64,000 nucleotides of DNA from Patellaria atrata CBS 101060 (Eukaryota; Ascomycota; Dothideomycetes; Patellariales; Patellariaceae). Under the pieces are notes generated by a model, which saw only the letters and a list, made by a program, of their open reading frames with translations, was not told the DNA's origin and made no database searches. The translations under genes were made by a program, and so were the position numbers. Of the stretch, positions 14,545 through 25,626 are shown in pieces. The stretch is taken from positions 1,516,111 to 1,580,110 of the forward strand of contig MU006092.1 in the NCBI GenBank assembly GCA_010093705.1, given 5' to 3'. The first letter of the stretch is position 1; every line of letters starts with the position of its first letter.

Positions 14545-14590
14545 CAAGAAAAGGAGAGAGGAAGATAGGGGAGGTAGGAGTGTATATACC
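14545..14590 (-). promoter_or_regulatory. TATA + CT-tract module (clear copy)
   Basis: Minus strand: GGTATATACACTCC followed by a nearly pure CT tract of about 40 nt ending in TTTTCTTGAAG. The first ATG downstream opens only a very short frame (ATG AAG AAA GAG TAA), so no protein is implied. Confidence 0.5.
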
Positions 14591-15072
14591 CTGCGTCCTC
14601 GGATTCAGTAAGACACCAGCTGAGTTTTGCGTCAGGAGTTCAGTGATGCATGACCCCTGAACATGTCCCTCGCAGTTGGTTCACGGCGCTGTTTTCTTGC
14701 CTTGCATAACTGATAAATACCCTTTAGGGCGATATATCTCAAACTCTTAACTTTCCACTTGGTCAACTTCTTTCGACTAGGAAGAAGGAGACCATTTGCG
14801 GAATGCCATTTGCCCTTCTCCCTCTGGGCTTCTGGTATAGTGCATAAGAGGATGAGATAAACGCATCTCATCGCCTTAAATTGAATTTGCACCTTTCCTT
14901 CCGCTCCTGCTCTTAGTACACTTAAGACTCTTGAACCTGTGTGGTGGTGGAAATCGTCGGGGTACTATTTCGATTTCAATAATTTCACTGCCACTACCTG
15001 TCACGGGTTAGACCCGATAGTTATAAGTGCCTTGGATGATCCAGCGGCTTAGTCAAACTATACTTTAGTAGA

Positions 15073-15124
15073 ACAGCATATGCTGTCTCAACACTTTCTT
15101 TCCTTAAGTTGAAGCTTAAGCTTC
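15073..15124. promoter_or_regulatory. two perfect 14-bp palindromes
   Basis: ACAGCATATGCTGT at 15073-15086 and GAAGCTTAAGCTTC at 15111-15124 are both perfect palindromes, 24 bp apart, inside the module array. They could be dimeric protein-binding sites or small cruciforms. Nothing ties them to a gene. Confidence 0.5.
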
Positions 15125-15368
15125 ATGTACATACAGCAATATACCTTTCAGTTTCCATCTGAGGTTGAGCCATGACACTACCCCATTCATTCCTTGGGCG
15201 TGACAATTATCCCCATTATGAAGGTCATATTATTGTGAGCACTCGATTCGAGAAGTAACTCCCTCCTTATCCTTCTTGACAGTTTTCTCCAGAATTGTCG
15301 TGAATCTTCATAAAAGGTTCCAGATCCGCTACCTCCACCTAAAACATTGTTATGACGGTGTTTAATTG

Positions 15369-15410
15369 TGAGGGTAAGAAAGAGAAGAAAGATGAGGTGC
15401 GATTTATACC
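15369..15410 (-). promoter_or_regulatory. TATA + CT-tract module
   Basis: Minus strand: GGTATAAATCGC followed by a CT-rich stretch of about 30 nt. The first downstream ATG is followed one codon later by a stop. Confidence 0.45.
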
Positions 15411-15989
15411 AGGGCCCGACGTTGTGATGCCCATATGAACACGCAGTCTATGGCGTGGGACACTATGAGATCGTCTTGTCATCGTCCTTGGACCCCTTTC
15501 CCTCTGCGATTCATTGTCTCTTTGGCTCTTTTAAAGTGAAATTGTATGCTTCTTCGTCTGTATACTGTAACCCCTGCTTATCTAAGTTATGACTCCTCTC
15601 TTTCCAGAGACCATCCTCCGGCTTCAAGTGATTCCCCTTTTCCTCCCTCTTTCGGATTAGTAAACGAGACTGGATCAGTGATGACAGTTTATTTGAATGG
15701 TAATGGAAGCTACCTTAGGAGAGTACACATGATACTGGACTCTTAAGATAATTTCAAGCACTCATAGCGCTATGAGATAATAGTCAAACGTCACTGATCA
15801 TTTCACGCCCCTTTTTCTGCCTCCTTTTCCGCCCCTTTTCCCTTTAGAGTAACCCCAACTCGTCCTCAAATCCTCTGGTGCTTCCCAGACGTAGACAGGC
15901 GAGTAATAGTTTTGCTCTGTAAACAATTCGCTTCAGAATCGCTGTAAAACAGCTGGTAGCAGGAGCCCGGAGAACGTGCTGCGGCGTTG

Positions 15990-16030
15990 TGGAGATAAAA
16001 CAAGAAGGAAGGGAAGGAGGAGTTTATATT
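15990..16030 (-). promoter_or_regulatory. TATA + CT-tract module (clear copy)
   Basis: Minus strand: AATATAAACTCCTCC running into CCCTTCCTTCTTG. No ORF of note follows. Confidence 0.5.
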
Positions 16031-16761
16031 GCTTCAAACTGCTGAACTTGTTATTCACTCCCTGCGAATTGGCTTGGGTATCAAGAAGGTTCGGGCTAGA
16101 CCACTTCAAAGCTCACCTGATTCTGGTGGTGAATGGTAGCACGATTCTCACCCTTTCACTGTTGATAGAGGTCACCATCTTCTGCTCGCCCTGGCTTATT
16201 CTTTCAACTTTTGGTTTTGCGACACTTCCTCCAAGCCAAGAGAATAAGCAATAGGGGTGTGGACAAGGCTTCTATTAAAGTCAGGGTGTCAGAGGGTATC
16301 TCCCACAAAGGAATACAATGATGGATGATATATTGATCCCATTATACACAGGGGAATATTGCTGTGATATTGTAATTGGAACAAGAGAAAATCAAGAAGG
16401 GGATTGAAGCCTACAGAGGGTGTTAATATATCTTCGCATACTAAGGCTAATACTGTGTGGAAGTATCGCTGGGATGGACATCGCAATTGCTAAAGCATCA
16501 GTTAATCCAGATTATCGAATTATAATATTGAATATTCTAATCTTTGGACAGTAGTGATTTTCATCAGTGTATTTCGCGATTCAATATTCAACTTTTCTTT
16601 ACGATTCCTTCCCAGATCAGCTAGAATCGAAGCAAGTACCATAAGACATTAGGACGTTTTACGGATGAAGAAGTCGAATCTGTCAGAATATCTATATGGC
16701 AGGATTTTTTTCCAAGCAGAGTCTGTTTAGCCGATCCGGTAATCTCACGATAACACTACTC

Positions 16762-16816
16762 TCAAGAAAAATGAGAGTAAAAGAGAGAGACAATGGAAGA
16801 AGGAGGGTTATATACC
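16762..16816 (-). promoter_or_regulatory. TATA + CT-tract module (clear copy)
   Basis: Minus strand: GGGTATATAACCCTCC, then about 45 nt of mostly C and T (CTCTCTCTTTTACTCTC). No ORF of note follows. Confidence 0.5.
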
Positions 16817-17204
16817 CGTTACAGCATTACTTCCACGTGCAAAGTACCGTCAGCTATGTCAGGGGAACGGACGTTACAATGCATGAAGATTCTTACACTT
16901 GAACGATAATTGTGAGATAAACTGGATCTGCAGGTGCACTGAATATATCGCTTGATTCTCAAAAGAGAGGTTCTATCTAGCTGTTATATACTGTAGGTGT
17001 GTACTAAAACGGACGGAACAGTATGAAATCTATGTCTCAGAAAATAACGAAAATAGCGCTAACACAAGAACTAAAAGGTAGTGTTATGTTAGTTTAGAAA
17101 CCCTAGGTTACGACGATACCGTAATTGTGGTGGTATAAGCGACTAGCTCACTACCCCTGGTTACCACAAGAATCAACACCCCGATAGCTCCACCATCTAA
17201 CAAT

Positions 17205-17247
17205 AATGATGATCTCCAGCCCCTTAAGGGTGATATTGATCATCATC
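17205..17247. other. nested inverted repeat
   Basis: AATGATGATC at 17205-17214 faces GATCATCATC at 17238-17247, with 9 of 10 pairs. The loop holds a perfect 10-bp palindrome, CCCTTAAGGG. A transcript would fold into a stem with an inner hairpin, and as DNA it could be a multi-protein site. It lies about 390 bp upstream, on the minus strand, of the module at 16762-16816. Confidence 0.5.
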
Positions 17248-17430
17248 ATTTCTTCAATCTTTCGTCCTCCTCGTTGCCCTTAAAAGTTATATTTAGACCC
17301 AGGAAGAATGATCCAATCACACTACACTCTCCTGAATCGGAAGGCTTACCACCACGCCCAGGAGACGCGGGAAAAATCGGCTTGTGGATGAGTTAGACAC
17401 CTTTCCACAACAAGGTAAAACAATGTATTA

Positions 17431-17473
17431 TAGAAAAGAGGACGAAGAGGATAGAGGAGAGGGGCCTATATAG
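17431..17473 (-). promoter_or_regulatory. TATA + CT-tract module
   Basis: Minus strand: AGCTATATAGGCCCCTCTCC, then TCTATCCTCTTCGTCCTC. No ORF of note follows. Confidence 0.45.
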
Positions 17474-18190
17474 CTATCGTCCCCACGATCACGTGGAGAG
17501 CTCAAAGCTGACATGGTATGTTAGAAACACAGGGACTGGTGATACTTGTAAAGCACTCTCAAATTATTTGATTAAACTGAAATCTAAATACCTCATAGTC
17601 CCTGAACTGCTGGCAATGAAGATTATCACCACTGACTCTTTCTTCCGCATACAATATCCTTTGACCTTTGGCAAAGGATTCAGGAGCTTAGTCACAGGAT
17701 TTTGCCAATATCATGGAGGTTGTCGCGATTGTAAAAAGTCGGGCTGATGCCTCTGTTAATTCTCCTGGGCGAAAATGACGAAACTTAATGAAGAAAAAAG
17801 AGAATAGAAAGGGAAAAAGGAAATAGAAAAGTGATTATATCACCAATAATGCTAATATAACCCAAGTCCTCCGTTAGAGCTCGCGAATCGTGATACTCAA
17901 AATCTTACCCGCTTGGATTATTGGGATGACGAATAATATATCCTGTGCTCGGTGATGATGATCAGTTTTGCCCATTTCTCCTTATCACTTGGTCTCCCCC
18001 GCAAAACATTCCTGATTTAAAGCAAGACAGCTCGGCGCAGCCTCTCTAGCATATCCACACCCATGAAGGCGCGAATCTGCTTGTTTTCGTATGCAGGACG
18101 CGAGTACAATAGATTGCCTTGAGGATTTCCCGAATGTTTGACTTAGCCCCTGAAGTTCTCTGGGGCTAGTAGCAGACCGCCGTTATGTTT

Positions 18191-18240
18191 TGAAGAAAGA
18201 GAAGGAAGGGAAAAGGAAAGGAGTAGTAGATTTATATACC
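18191..18240 (-). promoter_or_regulatory. TATA + CT-tract module (clear copy)
   Basis: Minus strand: GGTATATAAATCTACTACTC, then CTTTCCTTTTCCCTTCC. A small hairpin follows 20-45 nt further on, with TAGCCCC (18144-18150) facing GGGGCTA (18162-18168). No ORF of note follows. Confidence 0.5.
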
Positions 18241-18604
18241 TGCAGAATCCAGCGTCTCTCCACCTAGGTAAAGCGCGAAGCTGACCTATATCGGGAGAAA
18301 AGCGTCCCGTGATATCTCTAAGTCCTGCGGACTCGGACAATCGTGATGGTGAGTATAGTCCAGAGTGGCTATTGATCATAATCACCCCCATTACCCTTTT
18401 TCACGCGACTTACCCTGCTAACTCCCTCTGTATATCCACCCTTCGCAACGGACGTAATTTAACTCATTAGTGTATGGTGGATATAACAATATGGCTTTTA
18501 CTTCTCGTGGCGATATACCGTCTACAGTGGTATTACGATCTTGAGAAAAAATAAAAGTGGAGAGGGAGGTAAGGGGTTGGGTTTTATTTATTATCCCTCT
18601 TAAC

Positions 18605-20733
18605 TCACACATATATAGGCGCAGTCGTGTTAGGAGATCTCCGTCTTGTGATACCTAGGATTTGTCTACCTCGGACAATCAAGGTCAGCCTCTCCACCGG
18701 TCTCAACTCTGGGCCCAGGGTTGTAACTGCCACGCGTCCGACTTGTCCATCATTCACCCTCACACCTCCGACCATTATCTTGACATTCTTCATCATACGT
18801 GCGCGTTCCAGACCATTAGGAGTTGTGCCGTTGTCGGGAAGGTCAAGATGAGGGTTGTCGCGAGTGAGAGAGGAGACGTAACCGAAAATATCGGGATCGA
18901 GTGTGTGCTTGCGGAGTCAGAGGGAAATAGCTGCTGCTATGAAGAGGATTGTGCAGGAGACGAAGTCGACGGCAATCCAGGACCAGGATATGGCGTAGTG
19001 AGGTTCGTACTCAGCGCCCTTAAGATGAATGTACTCTACCCACGGGTTATGGACAGAGGGTTCAAAGTTGGAAACCATATCTTTGCGAATAGATGCCAAA
19101 AATAAGGAATTGATTGTTCTTGCTAGGAAGCGCTGTTGGAAGTTCGAGACCGCTATTTCAGCCGTAGTAGGACGAACAAATGGCTCCCTGTTCATGTTTT
19201 CTCTTAAGTTCTAAGCAAGAGCCCCTCCAATGTCAGTCTGACGATTGATGCTGGTTTGTGGTCCATCGTAGAGAAGCATGCTGCTGTAGAATGCTTGAGC
19301 AAAGCTTCTATCCTGACATGGGACCGCCGATAGAGTATCATCCTTTTGGGATTTATTGTCTATATATCTCATTTTACGAGCTTGGCAACCTTCAGTTGAA
19401 CAAGACACCTGAATATCCACGTGAATTTCTGCAATGTTGCAGACAATTTTAGCTCTACCATTAGTACTACTATAATAGTTCATCGACTGCTCAGGAATCC
19501 AGCGAACCCAGAGTTCGAATTCCGGAAGTGAGACTCCCATTGGATCTTTAGGCGTCCGTTTCGTTCCGACCGTCGCATTGATGCTCACACTTTGAGTCGA
19601 AAGGGTGGCGCTCGGAAATGCATCATACTCTAAGGCTATAGGAGCGCCACAAGAGACGGAAAAATAACGAGTAGTTGTCTTATACTTCCAATAGGACGGA
19701 TTGGCCAAGAGCCCTCGCTTCCTGTCGCACCAAATTTCTTGGGAGTCGGACCTTCCAAATTCTGACCAATATCAGACGTATAGGGGTTTTTTGACGACTT
19801 CGAAACATTTATCCATCCATCTTTTCCTGGATGAGCAGGTTCAATAGCAGTATCCGCAGCAAGAGCGATTACGTCCTCCTTAGGATGAACGACATAATAG
19901 AGATCGGGTATAATCATGCCTCCATTGTTGTCAATCCCAGGAGTATTTGCTGACCTCTCGTCAGCAGCTTCCACGGCAATATGCTGATGTACAAGAAGCT
20001 CGTGATAGAGCGCCTTGAGATTCCCCAGGTGCTATGGAAGGCCGGGGCTCATCAAGTGCATCTATGAAAATGAATGTATAGTTTGGCGGGTTCATCGCAA
20101 CATACATATTACGGAAGGAGTCCGAATTTACAAATTGATATTCCAGAGTTGTTGCTTGACTGTCAAGATAGTAGAAGGACCAAAGTACTATAAGCGCCCA
20201 GGACAGCGTCCCAAAAACTCTGAGTGACCAGATGAGCTTGACCGTACTAGGAAGACTGATGCTCCTCTGAAGCTGCTCTAGTTCAATCACAGAAGCTCCT
20301 TTTTGTGCTTTGTATAGTGCGTATCTTCGAGCGGCAGTATTCATTATAGTAACGAAAATGATAGTAAAAACGGTGGTCATCTGATGATAACACAATAAAG
20401 CAGAGTCGTCCTCACCTGACTGTTGAACTTGACCAATTGCTTGGTCAACTCGTTAACTATATCGATGAACGTTCCCCGATGTTTATCTTGATGCCACGCC
20501 ACAATACACAGACCTGTCTTCGTAGCAAGAAGGATCAGGACGAGTAAAAGGGCAGCATCATAACGAGAAAGGATTATGGCCGTGGTCCTGTCTGGTTGAA
20601 GAGGAATTGGCGTTTGCGGCCACGCTTTCGCTGAAGGAGTGGAGTTGAGGGGTCTTTGAGATTCATCTTCGCTAGACCCATGAGATACTGGAATCTCAGT
20701 GAGCTTCACAATAGTATCTTTCTCACTCGCCAT
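18605..20733 (-). pseudogene. decayed multi-pass membrane protein gene
   Basis: A leftward coding trace starts at ATG 20733. The N-terminal part carries three or four membrane segments (YDAALLLVLILLATKTGLC, TVFTIIFVTIMNTAARRYA, RVFGTLSWALIVLWSFYYL). A short 35-bp GTGAGG..CATCAG intron fits at 20403..20369. Coding then runs through HQHIAVEAADERSANTPG and SQEIWCDRKRGLLANPSYWK to a last membrane segment (SWIAVDFVSCTILFIAAAI) and a hydrophilic tail ending at 18605. Frame changes lie near 20030 and near 19755, and two stops interrupt one continuous frame: TAG at about 19213 (where CAG would give Gln) and TGA near 18913 (where TGG would give Trp). I recall similar proteins in Leotiomycetes but know no named domain. 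Some frame changes may be unrecognised introns, but the two stops have no good splice explanation. Confidence 0.7.
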
Positions 20734-21709
20734 CGGAACGCGTTTCAAATATTGGCAGAAAGGGAATGTTGAGTTAATGTAATAATGACGGAGAATCCAG
20801 AAGTTCTGGACAGGGAATATTTGATAACATCCAAACCTGGACTTCCTCATAACTATCTATGTCCTGATCCTTCTCAGGTGCGCCCCGTAGACGAACACCA
20901 GCTACCTCAAAAGCCAACATATTGTCGCGCCTAAGCTTCTGGCTAGTATCTCTAACCTATTATAGAGATTTTAAACGCGTATGGGGAAATATAAAGACTG
21001 AAGAGTTGTCAAAGACCAAATGTGGAATAGGAGTGGGAGGTTGTTTTCGTGGCGAACGTGAAGATCACATCCAGTGGCATAACATCGCACGAGCCATTGT
21101 TGTGGCAGAATCTGGACTCACCTCGAATAAATTGTAATTGCAAACAAGGATAAATTCATTGGTTGACGCAGTGTGATTCCGGATTTGTTGTTTCGTTGTT
21201 CGCTCTGGCCGAATAGACAGAATGCTGCCCCAAAAGTCGATTGCGTTTCTACTGGAAGGGTGTATAATTTCAATTGAGCCCGAGAAGAACTATGGAAAAG
21301 ACGTCTTCATTTCCATTTTCCTTCGGTCTGTATCGCGCGAAACTACATGATCTCGACCGCATAGGAATCTGATCATGTCAGGTCAGCCACTCATCGGTTC
21401 GCATCGCTGACGCCGATCATAGAGTTCCAGTATTTGCTGCGTGATGCCGTGAGCGCGAAGTGGCAGAGGGTAAAAAGATCCTTCCCATTTAGGTAGTTAT
21501 ATTATCGTCTAGATTTCTTCCTATCAGTTTCAACCCTAAGTCTGGCAATAGAACAACTTTCTAAGAACCATCACACCATCTCCCAAACTCCTGGTAATGT
21601 GTTCCTCATAGACGTTGCTCTATAATTAGTCATTGAACGGATCACCCTAGTTGTATAGAGAAGTCTGAACGTCGAGAGCTGTATATTCCAAAGAACGTAC
21701 AATGTGAGC
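20734..21709. other. intergenic stretch
   Basis: No gene is supported. It holds the 5' flank of the decayed membrane protein gene and the 3' flank of the DUF3605 gene. Confidence 0.5.
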
Positions 21710-22628
21710 TCAGAAATCCTTGACTTGAGCCACAAGAGGTATATCCCCATTCGTAATCTCCTCAACAAAAGCAGGGTCTGGTCTGTAGAGCATGACATGG
21801 AAATGCTCAACCGCATTTACGGACTTCAGGGACCGCCAGTTTTTGAACCACATCACCTATTGTTCTTCAATTAGCCCCTGAAGCTGAGGTTGTCCCTTCT
21901 TCAAAGAGCTATAAACATCATTGGCGACTACTTACATGTTCAGGATCTACCCGCTGACAGAACTTTCTCCTGACAAACTCATCGATCTTCTTCCGCGCTT
22001 TTGGTGTCAAGTCATCGGTATTCGGGTCGTCTTCGAGCTCGAATTTCGTCCAGATCACGAGATGCACTATCTCTGGATCTACACCATACGGCCAGTCATT
22101 GTATAAAATCTTAATGTCCTCTTTGCGGAAGTATATAGCATCAGAAAACAATATTTCGTTATCGCTGTTGTGGCGGAGACGGGATCGATCGACATACCAT
22201 TCTTCTCGAACTCCTTCCCGATGGGTACCATATCCACCCAGTCGAGTCGTTGTGTGATCACAAAGTTCATAACAGACCCATAATCCTGTTTTAGCTTGTG
22301 CATGTACTTCCTATAGTTGCGAAGGTCTGATGGGAGACGCTGGAACAAGTCTATGCGGTTGGTGCCTGGGTTCTATCTCAGTCTTATTTGTGGTAATTCA
22401 GGAGACATGAAGGGAAATTGGGCCCTATGATGAACCCTTAGGTGTAGTTGAGCCCTTACGTATCAGTTCTTTCACCTCTTCCCACGTCGTACGGTGGTAC
22501 TCCTCATCTAGTGTCCCAATGATCCTCCTATCCTTCTCCGAGACGTCTAACAAGAAGTCCGGACAGCTCGGCGGCCATTTATCTCTCGGAAGATTGACTT
22601 TCCAGAATAGTAGTTCCTCGTGCGGCAT
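21710..22628 (-). CDS. DUF3605 / N-acetylglucosamine-induced protein 1-like
   Basis: Four exons, 22628..22460, 22365..22198, 22120..21936 and 21856..21710, give 222 aa in one frame. The introns are 94, 77 and 79 bp with donors GTAAGG, GTATGT and GTAAGT. The whole product is one DUF3605 domain, with the motifs [49 protein letters not shown] and [20 protein letters not shown]. The family includes Candida GIG1, named for induction by N-acetylglucosamine; the biochemical function is not known. There is no signal peptide or membrane segment, so it is likely cytosolic. Length is normal for the family and nothing looks broken. Confidence 0.92.
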
Positions 22629-23563
22629 CCTTTAGGCACAGGAGTGGGGCGTGATACTCTAAATCCCAAAACAAAGCAATTGAGACTATGAATATTCTGA
22701 ATTGACAGATAGAATACTCAACGGGAAAGTAGGTATCTTGGAAGGTGACTGAGAGATATAGAGAAGGTTGGAGAGAAGGGAAAGATAAAGAAAGTGACAT
22801 GTTGAGCGTCACGACTCAGCAAACGCAACGCAGGAACGTGCCGGGACACCTACACCGCCGTCATACGCAGCGCTGAATGGGGATATGCAACCTGCGAGTG
22901 GATCCATTCTTTGGAAATTGATAACACGTCTTTAACTAACATCAGATCTTATGGTTAACAAGGTAGAAACCTCCATTGTTTGCAAATATTGATAAGACGA
23001 TGAATTGGGAGAAATGGCTCGAAAGAGAGGTGGTTCAAAAGAGATCGGTGCGAACCTAACATATTGATTCTTCATGCTTAATGTAACACTTCAATACACT
23101 ACAAAAAGGGATTGAAGAGTAATCCAAAGAATTTCCCGATATCTACAATACAACTAAATTTCAAGTCTCACGTTTATCGTTCTTCTACGCAACGTTCGTT
23201 CCCCATCTTCTACTTAAATATATCTCAAAATATCCGCAAAATAAAAGATTAGCCTAAATGCGGTAGCTATGATGCTATTGGGTAGGAGAAAAGATCCATC
23301 ATAGGTTGTTCACAGAATAGCATTTGTACCACCATAAAACCTTTGAAGGTAAGGGAGTAATAGGACGCCCAGTGAGCAAGAATTTTATACATTTCGAAAG
23401 CGTATAACTGTAATGTACAGAGCGCGCTCTACGCAAAAAGGATGACATATGTAGCATAACGCCGTTCATTCCTTTTAAAACAAACCCCGTCCGTGTGAAT
23501 GCATGATAGGAGTGGAATATACCAATAGTCAGCTTGCACTAAGCCCCTCGTAGACCGCTCAAA
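22629..23563. other. intergenic stretch between DUF3605 and TIM50
   Basis: It lies upstream of the DUF3605 gene and downstream of TIM50. A CT-rich patch just upstream of the DUF3605 ATG (minus strand, 22740-22800) is consistent with its transcription start region. No other gene is seen. Confidence 0.5.
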
Positions 23564-25271
23564 TCACTTTTTCTCGTCTCCCTTGCTGCTAAAATAACCC
23601 AGGAAACCGCTCTTCATGCTCTTAACCTGCTCCTCGTGTGCCTTCTTCTCTTCTTCCTCCATTTCCTTGAGCCATTTAGCACCGTTCTCTCTAATGTCTC
23701 TCTCCATGGCTTCATATGCTTTCTGACCCCTTTCTCTAATTTGATCTGATAACATCTTCCCTTGTTCATATGCTTCCGCCGGACTTTGCTCTCCCGGAGG
23801 TATGATCAGATTCTGCCCCGGTTTCATTCCCAATGCAGAGGCAAGGAAGCCCATTCCAGATCGCTTTGGGCGCTTCGCTCTTTCTTCAGCTAATTGTTTG
23901 TTGAATTGTTCGCGGGCGATTGCTTCACGTCGTGCAAACTCTGTAGGTATATGTTTCCCTTCAAATGACTTGATGACTGGTCGAACGTCAGGCACACCCA
24001 TAGAAGCAATATGCTCGAGGAACGGGATTAAGCCAACTAGGTCGCGATCGCCTGGTTGACCTTTCCATGGCGGGAGTATGATGGAATTTTCCGGTTGCAT
24101 TTTTGCATGCTCGGCCTTCGTGTCGATGAGGATGACTTTGGAGAGATCGCGGTTGAGGTAGGAGAGATCCTGGATATGTATTAATACAGAGGCCATAGAT
24201 AGAACTAAAAAATCATACCTTAATATATTCGCCCTTCTCGTAACGAGTAGCTTCACGGAAAAGAGGCCACATGATAATATGGAAAGGGTCAAGTTTCCGA
24301 ATTATAGGATCCGCGATACCCATTGGTTGGCTTGTGAATATAACCAACTCAAAGTATTGGCTCAGATACCGGACAAAGTAATCCATACCAGGGCGTTTTG
24401 CGGTTCTCCAGCCGTGTTCCCGCGTCCACTCACTATGAATAAGGAGATCCTCCAGTGACATCACTAATGTGTATGGGGGGGCAGGGTCCATGTCTGGGAG
24501 TAGTTTGTTAAATGTAGGTTCGGTGTAATATCCCATTTGATTTGATACCCTAGCTTTGATACGTCCGTAAAAATGCGACCAGTTCCAGCCAGATGGACAA
24601 TCGGGGTGTGCCTTCTCTTCTTCTTCGGATTCCCAATCGCGTCCAAGGTATACAACACCAGTTCCGCCCAATAGAAAGAACGCGATGAACATGTAGTTCA
24701 TCATCTGACTTCGACGCCTATCAAGAGAGGTCTCATAGGCCGATTTTGGAAGGTCACCGCCGTCCCTCGCCCCACCACCGTACGATGTTTGGGACTGATC
24801 TTCGGTGATATTCAACTCATGTGAAGGCGTAGTATCTGGGGTAGCTTTCGCCTTTATGAACTCGGCTTCGAACGTAGATGGGATACCCTGCCTAAGGTCT
24901 GGTAACGGACCCGTCGCGGTTGATGGCTTTTCCGGAGTTTGGTTCGGGGACGAGTTCTCATTGGGTATGTTGTTCCTTTCTGGAGCAGCTTTCCTATCTA
25001 TTTCGGGTTGTTCTGGTTTGTAGTCTGTCTTAGGGGTTGGTTCTTGACTGCTCCGTCCAGCCGCAAATCTTATGGGGTCGGATCGCTTCCATGTTTGATC
25101 TTTAGATGCTGAATCCGATCTTGGGGTTGAGTTAGAAAACTTTTCATTTGATCTTGAAGGTTTCTTTGGGGGTCTGTTGGCTGCGTAGGATCGTGTGACG
25201 GCAGGTATCGAAGCTCGAGGGAGGGAGGTCGTACGCGCAAAAGCTGCCCTCCCGGCAACCCGGGAAAGCAT
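23564..25271 (-). CDS. TIM50: TIM50, mitochondrial presequence translocase receptor subunit
   Basis: Exons 25271..24219 and 24169..23564, with a 49-bp intron (GTATGA..CCAG), encode 552 aa. Tim50 is the intermembrane-space receptor of the TIM23 complex that passes presequence proteins from the outer membrane. The start MLSRVAGRAAFARTTSL is an Arg-rich amphipathic mitochondrial presequence. A membrane segment (MNYMFIAFFLLGGTGVVYL) sits near residues 188-208, followed by the FCP1/NIF-like phosphatase fold (YTLVMSLEDLLIHSEWTREH, ELVIFTSQPMGIADPIIRKL, LSKVILIDTKAEHAKMQPEN). The acidic DxDx motif of true phosphatases is replaced by SLED, as is usual for Tim50. The C terminus is charged and probably helical. 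It is divergent from the MNL1 gene, with 355 bp between the ATGs. Confidence 0.97.
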
Positions 25272-25626
25272 GGTATAGGAATATAAGTATAAAACAGAAA
25301 TAAAAGTATAGAATTAGGTAGTACCTCTCGAGCAAGTTAATGCGCGTGAGGGTGATGATATCAATGGAGCGATTGTCGAATAGAAATGCTCCTAATGAAA
25401 ATGTCGAAGTGACGAAGGATGGAAGTCTTCCGATGATTTACCGGCGTGGGATGATAGAGGCCAGAAAGCAGATACTCCAGTAGACAAGAATATCTATAGG
25501 ATATTCTACATATCCGAGTGCCTAGAACATGACGTGAACAATTTCTCTTCATTCAATTTACGTGCTTCCAAGTTTCCACTGTCTCATTTGCTTTCTCATG
25601 CCTTTCCACGTCTCCTTCACCCGGGA
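25272..25626. promoter_or_regulatory. bidirectional intergenic region TIM50 / MNL1
   Basis: 355 bp separate the two divergent start codons, so both promoters must lie here. No strong TATA box stands out toward either gene, and CT-rich patches occur toward MNL1. Confidence 0.5.

Larger units (their letters stand above)
12690..18600 (-). repeat. array of ~12 TATA + CT-tract modules, all leftward
   Basis: Read on the minus strand, a TATA-like box followed at once by a 30-55 nt CT-rich tract recurs about twelve times in 5.9 kb. Approximate plus-strand limits are 12695-12745, 13211-13265, 13908-13950, 14545-14590, 15369-15410, 15990-16030, 16379-16433, 16762-16816, 17431-17473, 17788-17842, 18191-18240 and 18541-18594. 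Spacing is about 350-820 bp. All copies share one orientation. No long ORF starts behind any copy, and the sequence after each tract is not obviously conserved by eye. This is the layout of a filamentous-fungal Pol II core promoter, so the array could be noncoding transcription units, decayed tandem gene duplicates or a diverged long-unit satellite. The recurrence is seen; the function is inference. Confidence 0.6.
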
